From Agrococcus casei LMG 22410 (GTDB lineage: Bacteria; Actinomycetota; Actinomycetes; Actinomycetales; Microbacteriaceae): a stretch of DNA of 64,000 nt. The stretch's first letter is position 1. Every line of letters begins with the position of its first letter. The stretch is taken from the NCBI RefSeq assembly GCF_900163565.1, contig NZ_FUHU01000004.1:1-64000 (forward strand). The letters are read 5' to 3'. The translations under genes and the position numbers were made by a program. Below the pieces are notes generated by a model. That model was not told the origin of the DNA, made no database searches, and worked only from the letters and a program-made list of their open reading frames with translations. This document shows, piece by piece, positions 1 through 8,893 of this stretch.

Positions 1-82
1 TCCTCTGCGAAGAGCCAGCAGCGACCATCGCAACAGCATCCCGCTTGAACTCATCGGAATAGATCTTCGGCACGATTGCCAT
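1..82 (-). CDS. IS3-family transposase OrfA, N-terminal part (partial)
   Basis: Reading leftward from an ATG at 82, the first 27 codons give MAIVPKIYSDEFKRDAVAMV followed by AAGSSQR. This is the usual beginning of the short OrfA of IS3/IS911-type elements, a helix-turn-helix protein that binds the insertion-sequence ends and is normally joined to OrfB by frameshifting. The gene runs off the left edge, so neither completeness nor the OrfB partner can be judged. Bases 83-175 have no gene and should hold the end of the insertion sequence; I could not define its inverted repeat with only one end visible. Confidence 0.75.
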   Translation of the reverse strand, partial: MAIVPKIYSDEFKRDAVAMVAAGSSQR

Positions 83-175
83 CCTTCCAGCACGACCCCA
101 GTCAGAAATCATGCGGTCATAGACTCAACCGAACCTTCAGCAGACCCCCCGGTATGGGGATCTGAGGCGACGAAC

Positions 176-739
176 ATGAGCGACTACAACATTGAACCTG
201 ACGAGATCGACGTTGGTGCTCTCGGGGAAGACAGTTTTGATGCTCCCTCAGAGCCCCCACACCCAGTGAACTGGAATCTCCTGAGTGCTGACGATCTGGA
301 GGCCGAGTGGCTTGAACTCAACCGATGGGTTGACTGGCTCCGTAAAACCTATGGGCTCCCGGCAAGCGTGATCCCGCCGTTCTGGCACCACCACCCCGAA
401 CTGGTGTGGGAACTGTCCGCACTACACCTGCACTGGCTCTGTGCCTACGACCCAGAACAAAACGGATCTGCACCACTGGGATGGCACCGTGATTTCGTGG
501 ACGCTCGACAACGCCTCCGCGACTGGGTCGCAGCCTCCGGCACACGCCTCGACCGAGACCGCCCGACACGGCAGACGACCTGGCCTGGTGAAGAACCGGC
601 ACCGCAAGTCGAAGACATTGTCATCGAAGATCGCGATGACGAGTTCACGGATTTTGTGCTGGCTGAAGTGAACGTTCGGCGTGCACAAGAGGATGAGTTC
701 TACCGAACCCTCGACGCTGAAACCGGGGAAGTATCATGA
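176..739 (+). CDS. DUF4913 family protein
   Basis: A 187-residue soluble protein. The core, roughly residues 42-120, has the DUF4913 pattern: a tryptophan-rich segment (WVDWLRKTYGLP), a proline turn (VIPPFWHHHPELVWELSALH), then HWLCAYDP, GSAPLGWHRDF and ARQRLRDW. Both tails are acidic. From memory of the family, these proteins occur mostly on actinobacterial plasmids and integrative elements next to relaxase or TraG-like genes; their biochemical role is unknown. The next gene starts inside its stop codon (ATGA), so the two are probably translated together. Its place beside an IS fragment and a site-specific recombinase fits a mobile-element gene. Confidence 0.75.
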   Translation: MSDYNIEPDEIDVGALGEDSFDAPSEPPHPVNWNLLSADDLEAEWLELNRWVDWLRKTYGLPASVIPPFWHHHPELVWELSALHLHWLCAYDPEQNGSAPLGWHRDFVDARQRLRDWVAASGTRLDRDRPTRQTTWPGEEPAPQVEDIVIEDRDDEFTDFVLAEVNVRRAQEDEFYRTLDAETGEVS

Positions 740-951
740 GTGCCCCCGATCCGCGCCTCCCTGCCCGAATGCGAGATTATGAAGTGCATGCCGAGCTTCG
801 GGAAACCCCGGACCTTCAACGCCTTGCCCAAGTCTTTATCGGAATGGCTCTCGCTCGCACCGAGCAACCCCGCACCGGTCACGAGGGTTCGGGCGGTGCA
901 CCTGGGGGCTGTCAGCCCGGTGAGATAGAATCTAGAGACGTAAGAAGCTAG
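736..951 (+). CDS. small hypothetical protein coupled to the DUF4913 gene
   Basis: A 71-residue ORF whose ATG overlaps the TGA of the preceding gene (ATGA at 736-739), a common sign of translational coupling. The first 45 residues (DPRLPARMRDYEVHAELRET, then PDLQRLAQVFIGMALART) look like a real helical domain and resemble small proteins often found next to DUF4913 genes. The last 25 residues are Gly/Ser-rich and look degenerate, so the gene may be truncated. A hairpin follows directly at 953-973. I do not know its function. Confidence 0.5.
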   Translation: MSAPDPRLPARMRDYEVHAELRETPDLQRLAQVFIGMALARTEQPRTGHEGSGGAPGGCQPGEIESRDVRS

Positions 952-952
952 C

Positions 953-973
953 GGTCAAGCCTTCGGCTTGGCC
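953..973 (+). terminator. hairpin after the DUF4913 unit
   Basis: Arms GGTCAAGCC and GGCTTGGCC around a TTC loop form a 9-bp stem with one G-T pair. There is no clear T-run, so termination is only a suggestion. The remaining leader to the recombinase start at 1124 also holds a 7-bp inverted repeat, CACGAGC (1066-1072) with GCTCGTG (1083-1089). Confidence 0.35.
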
Positions 974-1123
974 GCGGTGCGCAGTCCTGTTTGGCCCATC
1001 GTGGCTTACCTGGCTGGCTCCGCAGAGAGTCGTCCAGGTCTTGTTTCCTTTTAAGAGTCGCACCGCACGAGCGGTACAGGCTGCTCGTGTTGGCCCCACC
1101 TATGGGGAGAGGAAACACAACCC

Positions 1124-2833
1124 GTGAGCACCACACAGCAATCTGCCGCCACCGACTTCACGCACCTCGGTGCAACCACCGCCATCGCAGTCTCATACCT
1201 ACGAGTCTCAACGAAAGAGCAAGCTGAACGCGGAGGTCGTGACGAAGGCTTCTCTATTCCCGCTCAACGCGAAGCGAATCTGCGCAAAGCCCGCGACCTC
1301 GGCGCGATCGTGGTCGAAGAGTTCGTCGACGCCGGTGAATCAGCCCGGAAGGCCGACCGCCCTGAACTCATGCGCATGATCGAGTACGTCAAAACCAACC
1401 ATGTGGCCTACTGCATCGTGCACAAGGTTGACCGCCTCGCACGTAACCGAGCCGATGATGTCGCGATCCATGTCGCACTCAAAGACGCCGGGGTCATGCT
1501 GGTCTCGGCAACAGAGAACATTGACGAGACTCCCTCGGGGATGCTGCTCCACGGCATTATGTCCACCATCGCCGAGTTCTACTCCCGCAACCTCGCCAAC
1601 GAAGTCTCTAAGGGCATGAGCCAAAAAGCGATGACGGGTGGCACCAACGGAAAAGCGCCCATTGGATATCTCAACGTGACCACGCGCGATGAACTTGGCC
1701 GCGAGCTGCGCATCGTTGAACCTGACCCCACGCGTGCGGAGATCGTGAAGTGGGCATTCGAGGCATACGCGACGGGCAACTACTCAACTGCAATGCTCCG
1801 CGAAGCCCTCATCGACCGGGGCCTCACCACACCGCCCACGCCGAAACGACCAGCACGGCCACCCGCGCTATCGACGGTGCAGAAAATGCTCTCCAACCCG
1901 TACTACAAGGGCAGCGTGTCGTTTCGTGGTGCCACCTATGACGGCATCCACGAACCACTCGTCGGCCCCGAAGTCTGGTACCGAGTCCAATCAGTGCTCG
2001 GTGCGAAGCAAGTATCCGGTGAAAAAACCCAAACCCACGATCACTACCTCAAAGGCACCGTGTTCTGTGGCGAGTGCGGCTCCCGACTCATGGTCACCAA
2101 CGCCAAGAGCCGCCGTGGCGTCATCTACCCGTACTTCATCTGTGCCGGTCGTCACGCCAAACGCACCAACTGTGAACGCAAAGCAATGTATGTGCCTGAT
2201 GTTGAAGCCGCGGTCGAAGACTACTACCGGCGCATCCAAATCCCTGAACACACCATCCAGGCACTGCGTAACCTCATCACGGCGCAATTCTCACAGCTCC
2301 ACGCCACGGTGAAGCAGGAACGCAACGCTCACGTGCTAGAACGCGACGATCTCCAGGCAGAGCGTTCCAAACTTTTGCAAGCCCACTATGCAGGAGCGGT
2401 GCCGCTCGATCTGCTCAAGTCGGAGCAGGATCGCATCGGCAGACGGCTCGCGTTCCTCGAAGCACAGATCGAAGCCGGTGACATGGAGTACGAACTGGCA
2501 AGTGCCCACCTTGATGACTGTCTCGCACTGGCCAAGGACTGCCACAAGCTGTACATGAGCATCGATGACTCGCTGCGGCGTATCGCCAACCAGGCATTCT
2601 TCGACAAGCTCTACCTCAGTGAAGAAGGCACCGTCACCGGTGAACCGGGAGAACCGTTCAACGCGTTCTTCGACCCGGGAGTGCAGACGATAGCGGCCCG
2701 CCACGAGGGACGGGCCGCTGAGTCGAGGTCTCAAACCGGTAATGTCGCCGGTTTGAACAACGACCTTCTGGTGGGCCCTGCGGGGCTCGAACCCGCGACC
2801 AATGGATTAAAAGTCCACTGCTCTACCGACTGA
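1124..2833 (+). CDS. large serine recombinase (integrase)
   Basis: A 569-residue site-specific recombinase, probably the integrase of the element at the left edge. The N-terminal resolvase domain carries the nucleophile Ser29 in YLRVSTKEQ and the arginine segment KVDRLARNR. It is followed by a Recombinase domain (GKAPIGYLN to NPYYKG), a zinc-ribbon segment starting CGECGSRL with later cysteines in FICAGRH and TNCERK, and a long helical, probably coiled-coil region. The GTG start at 1124 follows GGGAGAGG. The last ~22 codons are the antisense of a tRNA-Lys gene (GPAGLEPATNGLKV), so the C-terminus was probably created, or replaced, by integration; the stop lies inside the tRNA. Length is usual for the family. 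Confidence 0.9.
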   Translation: MSTTQQSAATDFTHLGATTAIAVSYLRVSTKEQAERGGRDEGFSIPAQREANLRKARDLGAIVVEEFVDAGESARKADRPELMRMIEYVKTNHVAYCIVHKVDRLARNRADDVAIHVALKDAGVMLVSATENIDETPSGMLLHGIMSTIAEFYSRNLANEVSKGMSQKAMTGGTNGKAPIGYLNVTTRDELGRELRIVEPDPTRAEIVKWAFEAYATGNYSTAMLREALIDRGLTTPPTPKRPARPPALSTVQKMLSNPYYKGSVSFRGATYDGIHEPLVGPEVWYRVQSVLGAKQVSGEKTQTHDHYLKGTVFCGECGSRLMVTNAKSRRGVIYPYFICAGRHAKRTNCERKAMYVPDVEAAVEDYYRRIQIPEHTIQALRNLITAQFSQLHATVKQERNAHVLERDDLQAERSKLLQAHYAGAVPLDLLKSEQDRIGRRLAFLEAQIEAGDMEYELASAHLDDCLALAKDCHKLYMSIDDSLRRIANQAFFDKLYLSEEGTVTGEPGEPFNAFFDPGVQTIAARHEGRAAESRSQTGNVAGLNNDLLVGPAGLEPATNGLKVHCSTD

Positions 2834-2844
2834 GCTAAAGGCCC
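2769..2844 (-). tRNA. tRNA-Lys (anticodon UUU)
   Basis: On the minus strand the sequence starts GGGCCTTTAGCTCAG, has an anticodon loop CTTTTAA (anticodon TTT), a T-arm GCGGGTTCGAGCCCCGC, a 7-bp acceptor stem with one G-U pair, discriminator A and an encoded CCA (76 nt). It overlaps the antisense 3' end of the serine recombinase, which marks it as the likely insertion target; the gene was kept intact. Confidence 0.93.
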
Positions 2845-2886
2845 CAACTGGTCTAGCGTACCGAATCGAGCGGGTGTTCGAGAACG

Positions 2887-3777
2887 TCAGTCCTGCAGCG
2901 GACGCGCGCCGACCTGGCGCCGTTCCCAGAGCAGCAGCGCCGTTACTGCAACGAAGCCCGCGATCATCGCGACGATGACCCACAGAGGCGAGTCTGCTCC
3001 GCCGTTCTCGGTCGCGGCCGGACCCCAAGGCCAGAGCGCACGAAGCGACCCAGCCATGAGCCCGGTCAGCACCACGAGCGTCACGTGGCGGTGGTTCGTC
3101 AGCAGATGCTGCAGCATCTTCACGAACGACGCGAGCCCCACGGCGGCGCCGGCCATGAACGACGCGATGTAGACGAAGTCGAGCGACTTCACGGCTGAGA
3201 GCGTCGGCTCGTAGAGACCCAACGTGAGCAGGATGAACGAGCCTGAGAGTCCCGGAATCACCAGGGCACAGATCGCCACGGCTGCACCGAAGAACACCAC
3301 CCAGAGGTGCGGCTCGAACTGTGTCTGCGGGAGCCCCATCACGAAGAACGCGGCCGCCGCAGCGACGACTGCGAGACCGTAGTCGCGCATCCGCCATCGG
3401 CTCTTCGACTCCTGGTACGGCACCGGCAGACTGCCCAGCACGAGCCCGAAGAAGATCGCGTAGACGATCTGGGTGTGGCTGGTCACGATCGGCTCGATCA
3501 GCACGATCGCGATGCCGAGAAACACCGCCATGCCGATCAGCGCAGGCACCATCACGGGCCAGTTCACTTTGGCGAAGCGGGTCTGCGCGCGGGCTGTTCC
3601 GCGACCTCGAATGCCGTCTGCCACGGTCAGGCGGATGCCGCCGAAGACGTGCCCGGCCCCCTGGATCAGGTCGTCGTAGAGGCGAACGATGAGGGCGACG
3701 GTGCCGCCGCTGATGCCGGGAAGCGCTTCGGTCGTGCCGACCGCGCCTCCGCGAAGAAAGCTGGTGAACCAAGACAC
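2887..3777 (-). CDS. DUF368 family membrane protein
   Basis: From the GTG at 3777 this gives 296 residues. The opening FLRGGAVGTTEALPGISGGT is the hallmark of DUF368, a polytopic family whose members are linked in the literature to export or flipping of lipid-linked precursors; the role here is not shown by the sequence. About eight hydrophobic segments follow. An in-frame ATG upstream (near 3855) would add an Arg/Ser-rich tail with no family similarity, so I prefer the GTG, which has AGGA about 11 bases upstream. The gene converges on the recombinase and tRNA and is divergent from the gene at 3947. Confidence 0.75.
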   Translation of the reverse strand: MSWFTSFLRGGAVGTTEALPGISGGTVALIVRLYDDLIQGAGHVFGGIRLTVADGIRGRGTARAQTRFAKVNWPVMVPALIGMAVFLGIAIVLIEPIVTSHTQIVYAIFFGLVLGSLPVPYQESKSRWRMRDYGLAVVAAAAAFFVMGLPQTQFEPHLWVVFFGAAVAICALVIPGLSGSFILLTLGLYEPTLSAVKSLDFVYIASFMAGAAVGLASFVKMLQHLLTNHRHVTLVVLTGLMAGSLRALWPWGPAATENGGADSPLWVIVAMIAGFVAVTALLLWERRQVGARPLQD

Positions 3778-3946
3778 GGGCTGTGGAGTCCTGTCTGTCG
3801 AACGTCTGTCGAGTGGGAGCGAGTGCGAACTGCGACCTCGGCGTGCTGTGGCCATTCTACCCGTGTGCGGCCCGCTGCGAATGCGCGTACCCTCGGGTGC
3901 GAGCCGCGGCAGAGCGTCGCGGCGACCGGGTTTCTGAGGGGGCAAG

Positions 3947-4585
3947 ATGGCAGAGCACGCAAGGCCTGCTCGCTATGCCTCGGAGTGGTTCGACCAGTTC
4001 GTCGGCGACGTTGACCCGGCGCTCCGCACACAGCTCGCACACGACACGGCGGATGCGCTGCTGACGCGGGTGCGCGAGAGCGAGTCGAGCGCCGAGACAG
4101 AGCAGGTGCTCCTTCGCCTTCAGGCGCTCGCCCGCGAGGACGGCATCGACTCGGTCGCTGAGCTGTGGTCGCAGGCGCGGGCGCACACGCTGCCCGGTGC
4201 CCTCTGGCGGGTGCACCTCGTGCACACGATGGTCGTGCAGCGCGCCGACGAGACCGCGAGGCTCTTCGCCCTCGGTGCGGAGTCGCTGCAGACCTCTGCT
4301 CCCGTCATCGCCGGCGCCGCTCCGCCGACCGGCCCCGAGCAGATCCGCGACCTCAGCAACGCCATCCTCAGAGGCGTGTTCACCGGTGATTTCGCCATGG
4401 CGCTCGAGCGGGCGGCGGCATTCTGCAGAGTCGTGGCTGCAGGGTCTGTAGAGACGGCAGACGAGACGGATGCGCTCAGCGACGAGCGCGCATCCGCTCT
4501 GACCCGCAAGGCCTCGAGACTCGCAGCCATCGCGGTCGATCTCGAGCGCTGCGCTGTGCTGTGGCGCGCCGACGCGTTGGTGTGA
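3947..4585 (+). CDS. conserved hypothetical protein
   Basis: A 212-residue soluble, helix-rich protein with no recognised domain. It begins MAEHARPARYASEWFDQF and has conserved-looking stretches such as ELWSQARAHTLPGALWRVHL and ILRGVFTGDFAMALERAAAF. Similar proteins occur in many Microbacteriaceae, sometimes with a misleading RNA polymerase beta label. GAGGGGG lies just before the ATG. It reads alone toward the pst region and is probably terminated or followed by the hairpin-rich segment at 4614-4689. I propose no function. Confidence 0.65.
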   Translation: MAEHARPARYASEWFDQFVGDVDPALRTQLAHDTADALLTRVRESESSAETEQVLLRLQALAREDGIDSVAELWSQARAHTLPGALWRVHLVHTMVVQRADETARLFALGAESLQTSAPVIAGAAPPTGPEQIRDLSNAILRGVFTGDFAMALERAAAFCRVVAAGSVETADETDALSDERASALTRKASRLAAIAVDLERCAVLWRADALV

Positions 4586-4700
4586 AACCGGCGTCTGCTT
4601 TACAATTGTCGGTGCCTGGCCGCGAACCCCGGGCTCCAATATTCGCCGCTGCGAGCGGCCTTCCGCCGAGAGGCGTTCCGCGGCCAGGCTTCTCTCGTCT
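4577..4700 (+). ncRNA. candidate structured small RNA with its own promoter
   Basis: After the stop at 4585 lies a possible promoter, TTGGTG (4577-4582), 18 bases, TACAAT (4601-4606). A few bases later starts a long-range stem: GCCTGGCCGCGAAC (4614-4627) pairs with GTTCCGCGGCCAGGC (4675-4689) with one bulged G. Inside is a 6-bp hairpin, GCCGCT-GCG-AGCGGC (4645-4659). A closed outer stem with inner hairpins is typical of structured RNAs, but no known family fits, and it could instead be a complex terminator for the upstream gene. The rest of the 282-base gap contains the PHO box and the pstS leader. Confidence 0.35.
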
Positions 4701-4740
4701 TCGAGGCTTTTCGCGGGTTTGAGGACAACTGTCCATATGC

Positions 4741-4762
4741 GTTCACCTACCGTTCACCTAGG
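4741..4762 (+). promoter_or_regulatory. PHO box upstream of pstS
   Basis: Two adjacent 11-bp direct repeats, GTTCACCTACC and GTTCACCTAGG, match the tandem GTTCACC units bound by actinobacterial phosphate response regulators (PhoP in Streptomyces, RegX3 in mycobacteria). The site lies 106 bases before the pstS GTG and a regX3 homologue is encoded at 18904, so phosphate-starvation induction of pstSCAB is the natural reading. Confidence 0.85.
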
Positions 4763-4867
4763 GTGTGGAATCTGTCTACTCGGCACGCTTAACGTGTTCG
4801 TCGGTGCGTTCGTCGCGCCAGACAGATGGAGAGCCTTCTCCATAACCGAATTTCCGAAAGGAACACC

Positions 4868-5965
4868 GTGAAGTTCACGAAGCTTGGCCGTGTTGCAGCA
4901 CTCGCTGCAGCTGGCGCACTCCTGCTCAGCTCCTGCGCCTCGAACGAGGCACCCGCTGACGAATCCGAAGACACCACCGGCGGCGAGACCTCGTCGATCT
5001 CCGGCACGCTGAACGGCGTCGGCGCATCCTCGATGGGTGGCGCACAGACCGTCTGGATCGCTGGATTCCAGACCGCTAACCCCGATGTGACCGTCAACTA
5101 CGACCCGGCTGGCTCGGGCGCAGGTGTCGAGGCAATCACCGGCGGCGGCGCTGACTACGCAGGCTCCGACGCAGTCCTCGAAGCCGACGCGACCAGCCCT
5201 GTCTGCGCTGCAGACGGCTACCCCGTCAACCTCCCCGTCTACATCTCGCCGGTCGCAGTCGTCTTCAACCTCGAAGGCATCGACTCGCTCAACATGGACG
5301 CTGAGACGATCGCAAACATCTTCAAGGGTGAGATCACCAACTGGAACGACGAGGCAATCGCTTCGCAGAACGAGGGCGTCGAGCTGCCCGACCAGGCGAT
5401 CACCGCTGTGCACCGCTCAGACGAGTCGGGCACGACCGAGAACTTCGCCGAGTACCTGTCCGCAGTCGCTCCCGACACCTGGGACGCAGAGCCCGACAAG
5501 GTCTTCCCCTACGAGGGCGGCGAGGGCGCTCAGCAGACCTCGGGCGTCATCGACGCAGTGACTAACAACCAGGGCACCATCGGCTACGCTGACGCATCGC
5601 GTGCTGGCGAGCTCGGCACCGTTGCGCTCAAGGTCGGCGAAGAGTACGTAGAGTTCTCGGCTGACGCTGCAGCTGCAGTCGTCGAGACCGCAACCATCGA
5701 AGAGGGCCGCCAGGACGGCGACCTCGCATTCGAGATCGACCGCACCACGACCGAGTCGGGCGTCTACCCGCTCGTCCTGGTCTCGTACACCGTCGCTTGC
5801 TCGTCGTACGAAGATGCAGAGAAGGGCGCACTCGTTCACGCGTACCTGACGCACGTCATCAGCGAAGAGGGACAGCAGGCTGCAGCTGACGAGGCTGGCT
5901 CGGCACCCATCTCGGCTTCGATCCGTGACCAGATCACGGAGTCGATCGCCGGTATGGTCGAGTAG
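4868..5965 (+). CDS. pstS: phosphate ABC transporter substrate-binding lipoprotein PstS
   Basis: Periplasm-facing phosphate receptor of the high-affinity Pst importer, anchored as a lipoprotein. From the GTG at 4868 (AAAGGA 6 bases upstream) it has 365 residues; an upstream ATG would add an unlikely tail before the signal peptide. The signal is KLGRVAALAAAGALLLSSC with a lipobox cysteine. The mature part has PstS features: SSMGGAQTVWIAGF, GSGAGVEAITGG, YAGSDAVL, and HRSDESGTTENF, which contributes to phosphate binding. It heads the operon pstS-pstC-pstA-pstB under the PHO box. Confidence 0.95.
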   Translation: MKFTKLGRVAALAAAGALLLSSCASNEAPADESEDTTGGETSSISGTLNGVGASSMGGAQTVWIAGFQTANPDVTVNYDPAGSGAGVEAITGGGADYAGSDAVLEADATSPVCAADGYPVNLPVYISPVAVVFNLEGIDSLNMDAETIANIFKGEITNWNDEAIASQNEGVELPDQAITAVHRSDESGTTENFAEYLSAVAPDTWDAEPDKVFPYEGGEGAQQTSGVIDAVTNNQGTIGYADASRAGELGTVALKVGEEYVEFSADAAAAVVETATIEEGRQDGDLAFEIDRTTTESGVYPLVLVSYTVACSSYEDAEKGALVHAYLTHVISEEGQQAAADEAGSAPISASIRDQITESIAGMVE

Positions 5966-6050
5966 AACATTGTGAGATCTCTGGCCGGGGCGCGCTCCGC
6001 GTCCCGGCCAGAGTCACATAGCCCACACCACTCGAACCACGAAGGACGCC

Positions 6051-6995
6051 ATGTCTAGCGCACCAGCTGCTGCAAGTCCGAAGCTCCGGGCTAAGGGCCG
6101 CCCGGCCGACATCATCTTCCAGGGCATCTCAACTTTCGCCGGCATCAGCATCCTCGTCATGCTGGGGCTGGTCGCGATCTTCCTCGTCGTGCAGTCCATT
6201 CCGGCCTTCGGCCCCGACTTCGACGTCAAGGGCACCAGCAACTTCCTCGAGTACGTCGGCCCTCTCGCCTTCGGCACCGTCTGGGCATCGTTCCTCGCCA
6301 TGATCATGGCCGTGCCCGTCGCCATCGGCATCGCACTCTTCATCACACACTTCGCACCCCGCAAGCTGGCGTCGACGATCGGATTCGTCATCGACCTCCT
6401 GGCTGCGGTTCCCTCAGTGGTCTTCGGCCTCTGGGGCGCAAACGTGCTCGCAGGCTTCATGAAGCCCGCCTACGCCTGGCTGAGCGACAACCTCGGATTC
6501 ATCCCGCTCTTCGCCGGCACCGCATCCGGAACCGGCCGCACCATCCTCACCGCCTCGATCGTGCTCGCAGTGATGGTCCTGCCGATCATCACCGCACTCT
6601 CGCGCGAGGTCTTCCTGCAGACCCCGCGACTGCACGAAGAGGCGTCGCTCGCCCTCGGCGCCACGCGCTGGGAGATGATCAAGATGGCCGTGCTGCCGTT
6701 CGGCGCATCGGGCATCGTCTCGGCGTCGATCCTCGGCCTCGGTCGCGCGCTCGGCGAGACCATGGCCATCGCCATGGTGCTCTCGCCATCGCTGGTGGTC
6801 TCGTTCATCCTGACGTCAGGCACGAACCCGTCGACGATCGCCTCGAACATCGCGCTCTCGTTCCCCGAGGCACACGGCAATGAGGTCTCCGCGCTGATCG
6901 CCACCGGCCTCGTGCTGTTCATCATCACCATCCTTGTGAACGGTCTGGCCCGCTGGCTGCTCGGCCGCAACCCCCGTACGGGAGGCGCGAAGTAA
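6051..6995 (+). CDS. pstC: phosphate ABC transporter permease PstC
   Basis: Inner-membrane permease subunit of the Pst phosphate importer, 314 residues, with about six membrane segments. The cytoplasmic coupling (EAA) loop is visible as HEEASLALGATRWEMIKMAVLP. GAAGGA precedes the ATG by a few bases. The stop codon shares its last base with the pstA start (TAATG), so the two permease subunits are likely produced in equal amounts. It pairs with PstA and takes phosphate from PstS. Confidence 0.95.
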   Translation: MSSAPAAASPKLRAKGRPADIIFQGISTFAGISILVMLGLVAIFLVVQSIPAFGPDFDVKGTSNFLEYVGPLAFGTVWASFLAMIMAVPVAIGIALFITHFAPRKLASTIGFVIDLLAAVPSVVFGLWGANVLAGFMKPAYAWLSDNLGFIPLFAGTASGTGRTILTASIVLAVMVLPIITALSREVFLQTPRLHEEASLALGATRWEMIKMAVLPFGASGIVSASILGLGRALGETMAIAMVLSPSLVVSFILTSGTNPSTIASNIALSFPEAHGNEVSALIATGLVLFIITILVNGLARWLLGRNPRTGGAK

Positions 6996-8080
6996 TGACT
7001 ACCGCAACCGCTGCGACCGGCAGCAAGCGCAACACCCTGACTGCGGGTCAGCTCTCGAAGTGGGCCCCGTGGGTGACGCTCGCTGCATCGTTCGCGCTCG
7101 CCGCCGGCCTGTTCATGCTCGTGGCCGTCGCCTCGTCGACTGACTTCAGCTGGGCTGGCGTCGCAATCGTCGGCTACATCCTGTTCCTCATCATCCTCCC
7201 GGTCGTCTCTCGCATCGTCGAGGGCGGCCGCAAGGCGATGGACCGCTTCATGACGGGGCTGGTGACCGGCGCCTTCCTGCTCGCGTTCATCCCGCTGCTG
7301 TCGCTCATGTGGACCGTCGTCTCCGAAGGCGCGGCGCGATTCGACGTGCAGTACTTCACGGAGTCGATGCGCAACGTGGTCGGCGAGGGCGGCGGAGCAA
7401 TCCACGCGCTCGTCGGAACCCTGCTCGTCACGCTCGGTGCCACCGTGATCTCGGTTCCGGTCGGCATCTTCACCGCGATCTACCTGGTCGAGTACGGCCG
7501 CGGCTGGGTCGCGAAGGGCATCACGACGCTGGTCGACATCATGACCGGAATCCCGTCGATCGTCACGGGCCTGTTTGCGTTCGCCTTGTTCTCGCTGCTC
7601 TTCAGTGACCCCGGGTACCGTTCGGGCATCGGCGGCTCGGTCGCACTCAGCGTGCTCATGATCCCGACCGTCGTGCGCTCGACAGAAGAGATGCTGAAGC
7701 TTGTGCCCAACGAGCTTCGCGAGGCCTCATACGCACTCGGCGTGCCGAAGTGGCTCACGATCGTCAAGGTCGTGCTGCCGACGGCACTGGCAGGCATCGC
7801 AACCGGTGTCACGCTGGCAATCGCCCGTGTCATTGGCGAGACGGCCCCGCTGCTCATCATCGCCGGCTTCACCGCGTCGATGAACTACAACCTCTTCTCC
7901 GAGCGAATGATGACCCTTCCGGTGTACGTCTACAACCAGTACATTGCACCTGGAATGAATGTCTCAGCCGCCCACGAACGAGCCTGGACCGGCGCACTGA
8001 CGTTGATCCTGATCGTCGTCGTGCTCAACCTCATTGCCCGACTGGTTGCGAAGATCTTCGCTCCCAAGGCCGGCCGATAA
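6995..8080 (+). CDS. pstA: phosphate ABC transporter permease PstA
   Basis: Second Pst permease subunit, 361 residues. An extra N-terminal pair of hydrophobic segments (residues ~20-75) precedes the six-segment transporter core, as in other actinobacterial PstA proteins. The coupling loop is [22 protein letters not shown], and [12 protein letters not shown] near the end is typical of PstA. It starts inside the pstC stop codon with GGAGG upstream and is followed 16 bases later by pstB. Confidence 0.95.
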   Translation: MTTATAATGSKRNTLTAGQLSKWAPWVTLAASFALAAGLFMLVAVASSTDFSWAGVAIVGYILFLIILPVVSRIVEGGRKAMDRFMTGLVTGAFLLAFIPLLSLMWTVVSEGAARFDVQYFTESMRNVVGEGGGAIHALVGTLLVTLGATVISVPVGIFTAIYLVEYGRGWVAKGITTLVDIMTGIPSIVTGLFAFALFSLLFSDPGYRSGIGGSVALSVLMIPTVVRSTEEMLKLVPNELREASYALGVPKWLTIVKVVLPTALAGIATGVTLAIARVIGETAPLLIIAGFTASMNYNLFSERMMTLPVYVYNQYIAPGMNVSAAHERAWTGALTLILIVVVLNLIARLVAKIFAPKAGR

Positions 8081-8096
8081 CGAAGGAAAGACACCA

Positions 8097-8876
8097 GTGT
8101 CAAAGCGAATCGAAGCCAAGGACCTCAACGTCTACTACGGCGACTTCCTCGCCGTCGAAGGCGTCACCATGAACATCGAGCCGCGCAGCGTCACCGCGCT
8201 GATCGGTCCTTCGGGCTGTGGCAAGTCGACATTCATCCGCACCCTCAACCGCATGCACGAGGTCATCCCCGGTGCGCACGTCAAGGGGCAGGTGCTGCTC
8301 GACGGCGACAACCTCTACGGCGACGGCGTCGACCCGGTGCTCGTTCGCCGTCAGGTCGGCATGGTGTTCCAGCGCCCCAACCCGTTCCCCACGATGTCGA
8401 TCCGCGACAACGTGCTCGCAGGCGTCAAGCTCAACAACCGCCGCATCGCGAAGAGCGACGCAGAGGCGCTGGTCGAGAAGAGCCTGCGCGGTGCGAACCT
8501 CTGGAACGAGGTCAAAGACCGACTCGAGCTACCCGGATCCGGCCTCTCAGGCGGCCAGCAGCAGCGTCTCTGCATCGCACGCGCGATCGCAGTGAGTCCC
8601 GAGGTGCTGCTGATGGACGAGCCCTGCTCGGCCCTCGACCCCATCTCGACGCTCGCCATCGAAGACCTCATCGGCGAGCTCAAGCAGGAGTACACGATCG
8701 TGATCGTGACGCACAACATGCAGCAGGCATCGCGTGTGAGCGACAGCACGGCGTTCTTCAACATCGCAGGCACCGGCAAGCCCGGCAAGCTCATCGAGTA
8801 CGACGAGACCACCAAGATGTTCTCGAACCCCAACGAGAAGTCGACGGAAGACTACGTCTCGGGTCGCTTCGGCTGA
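8097..8876 (+). CDS. pstB: phosphate ABC transporter ATPase PstB
   Basis: ATPase that powers the Pst importer, 259 residues from the GTG at 8097, which follows GAAGGAAAG; an upstream in-frame start would lie inside pstA. Walker A is [10 protein letters not shown], the signature is [16 protein letters not shown], Walker B is [13 protein letters not shown] and the switch histidine sits in IVTHNMQQA. The Cys in EPCSALDP is typical of PstB. The gene closes the operon and is followed by a strong hairpin terminator. Confidence 0.96.
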   Translation: MSKRIEAKDLNVYYGDFLAVEGVTMNIEPRSVTALIGPSGCGKSTFIRTLNRMHEVIPGAHVKGQVLLDGDNLYGDGVDPVLVRRQVGMVFQRPNPFPTMSIRDNVLAGVKLNNRRIAKSDAEALVEKSLRGANLWNEVKDRLELPGSGLSGGQQQRLCIARAIAVSPEVLLMDEPCSALDPISTLAIEDLIGELKQEYTIVIVTHNMQQASRVSDSTAFFNIAGTGKPGKLIEYDETTKMFSNPNEKSTEDYVSGRFG

Positions 8877-8893
8877 TTCCCACACCCCCGTTT

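Larger units (their letters stand above)
1..2833. mobile_element. right end of an integrative element abutting tRNA-Lys(UUU)
   Basis: This is an inferred block: an IS3 fragment, a DUF4913 gene, a small coupled gene and a large serine recombinase, all next to a tRNA-Lys gene into which the recombinase gene runs. The tRNA 3' end points into the block, the usual arrangement when an element uses a tRNA 3' end as its attachment site. To the right of the tRNA the genes become ordinary chromosomal ones. The other element end lies outside the window, so the boundary at 2769-2844 is an inference. Confidence 0.6.

Noticed and set aside
4577-4700. Hairpin region as SRP RNA
   Set aside because: The invariant GGAAG-type loop region of SRP domain IV is absent.
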